Source: Pseudomonadota bacterium (GTDB taxonomy: Bacteria > Pseudomonadota > Gammaproteobacteria > Steroidobacterales > Steroidobacteraceae). From it: 7,081 nt of DNA. The position numbers and the translations under genes were made by a program. The stretch is from positions 1 to 7,081 of the forward strand of contig JAKAFQ010000218.1 in the NCBI GenBank assembly GCA_021817875.1, given 5' to 3'. Below, piece after piece: positions 6,889 to 7,081 of this stretch; position 1 is the first letter of the stretch, and every line of letters starts with the position of its first letter. The notes under the pieces were generated by a model. The model had not been told where the DNA came from. It made no database searches and saw only the letters and a list, made by a program, of their open reading frames with translations.

Positions 6889-6898
6889 CGCAACAAAA
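6881..6898. repeat. Short inverted repeat in an AT-rich patch
   Basis: TTTTGT and ACAAAA form exact 6-bp arms around a 6-bp centre (GACGCA). It sits at the start of an AT-rich patch that contrasts with the GC-rich surroundings and includes TATAAT on the minus strand (6923-6918) without a matching -35. It could be a protein-binding site or chance. Confidence 0.2.
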
Positions 6899-7081
6899 TC
6901 TTTCGTAGCGGCGCATTATTATAAAAACGGACTCCGTGGGGGAAGCTGTGGCGCGAGGAGTTTATGTACATTGAAAATTAGCACGGTTCGGTGATAACGG
7001 TTGCTCGACCTGGATCGTTTTGATAACTAGTTAATAGTGCCGCGGGCATTCGGGCTCGCTGGACGTCGAGTCGTGAACGGG
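6899..7081. other. AT-rich intergenic DNA at the right edge
   Basis: No gene is supported here. The stretch contains a perfect 10-bp palindrome TAACTAGTTA (7024-7033) and two copies of TGATAAC (6992-6998 and 7021-7027), 29 bp apart start to start. GAGGAG stands before ATG at 6964, but that frame stops after five codons. The AT-rich bias and repeats fit a control region for a gene beyond the window, which cannot be checked here. Confidence 0.3.

Noticed and set aside
6918..6923. Perfect TATAAT on the minus strand as a promoter
   Set aside because: No -35-like hexamer at 16-18 bp spacing (the bases there are GC-rich), and the site is over 500 nt from the operon start.
6672..6971. 99-codon minus-strand frame at the right end
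   Set aside because: No ribosome site before its ATG, no recognisable domain, and it lies opposite a frame with better third-position bias. Not excluded, only unsupported.
1..7081. CRISPR array, tRNA, rRNA or insertion-sequence transposase
   Set aside because: No regularly spaced repeats, tRNA-like stretches, rRNA signatures or transposase motifs were seen on either strand.

Overview
The window reads as high-GC proteobacterial DNA, most likely from an alphaproteobacterium of the rhizobial kind (Bradyrhizobium, Methylobacterium, Mesorhizobium or similar). I infer this from three things: the GC-rich codon use, the large glycosyltransferase with 'DYLALNP...INPFLHYL...GWREGRDP' repeats that are common in that group, and the GrlR-like small proteins. 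No 16S, tRNA or housekeeping marker is present, so the taxon stays an inference.

Layout. At the left edge a plus-strand pair is cut by the window: the 3' part of a GrlR-like protein (1-600), then a 68-residue protein with one C-terminal membrane helix (634-840). A gene-free convergent stretch follows (841-1295); it holds a long stem-loop at about 938-982. From the right, a minus-strand operon of four genes reads leftwards: GrlR-like protein (6400-5759), 70-residue single-helix protein (5734-5522), a DUF4915-like beta-propeller candidate (5451-4564) and a 1086-residue multidomain glycosyltransferase (4556-1296). The gaps are 24, 70 and 7 nt. The right end (6401-7081) has no confidently called gene. 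It holds the presumed operon control region with a 7-bp direct repeat one helical turn apart, an uncertain open frame, and AT-rich DNA with small palindromes.

The main observation is that the two ends carry the same two-gene cassette. Each GrlR-like gene is followed by a gene for a tiny protein ending in an almost identical membrane helix with the pattern AFPL-IL-SL--W---LTVVLWL. The two cassettes face each other and enclose the DUF4915-like and glycosyltransferase genes. Their DNA has diverged heavily at silent positions, so the duplication is old and both copies appear to be under protein-level constraint.

A working picture, as inference only: the glycosyltransferase joins a sandwich-type binding domain, short repeats, a WsaF-like GT4 domain and a GT2 domain of the rhamnosyltransferase type, so it probably builds a surface glycan or modifies a surface protein. 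The DUF4915-like protein is translated with it. The GrlR-like and helix pair may be a paired regulator or membrane partner module for this or an adjacent envelope system. No function can be assigned to that pair from sequence alone.
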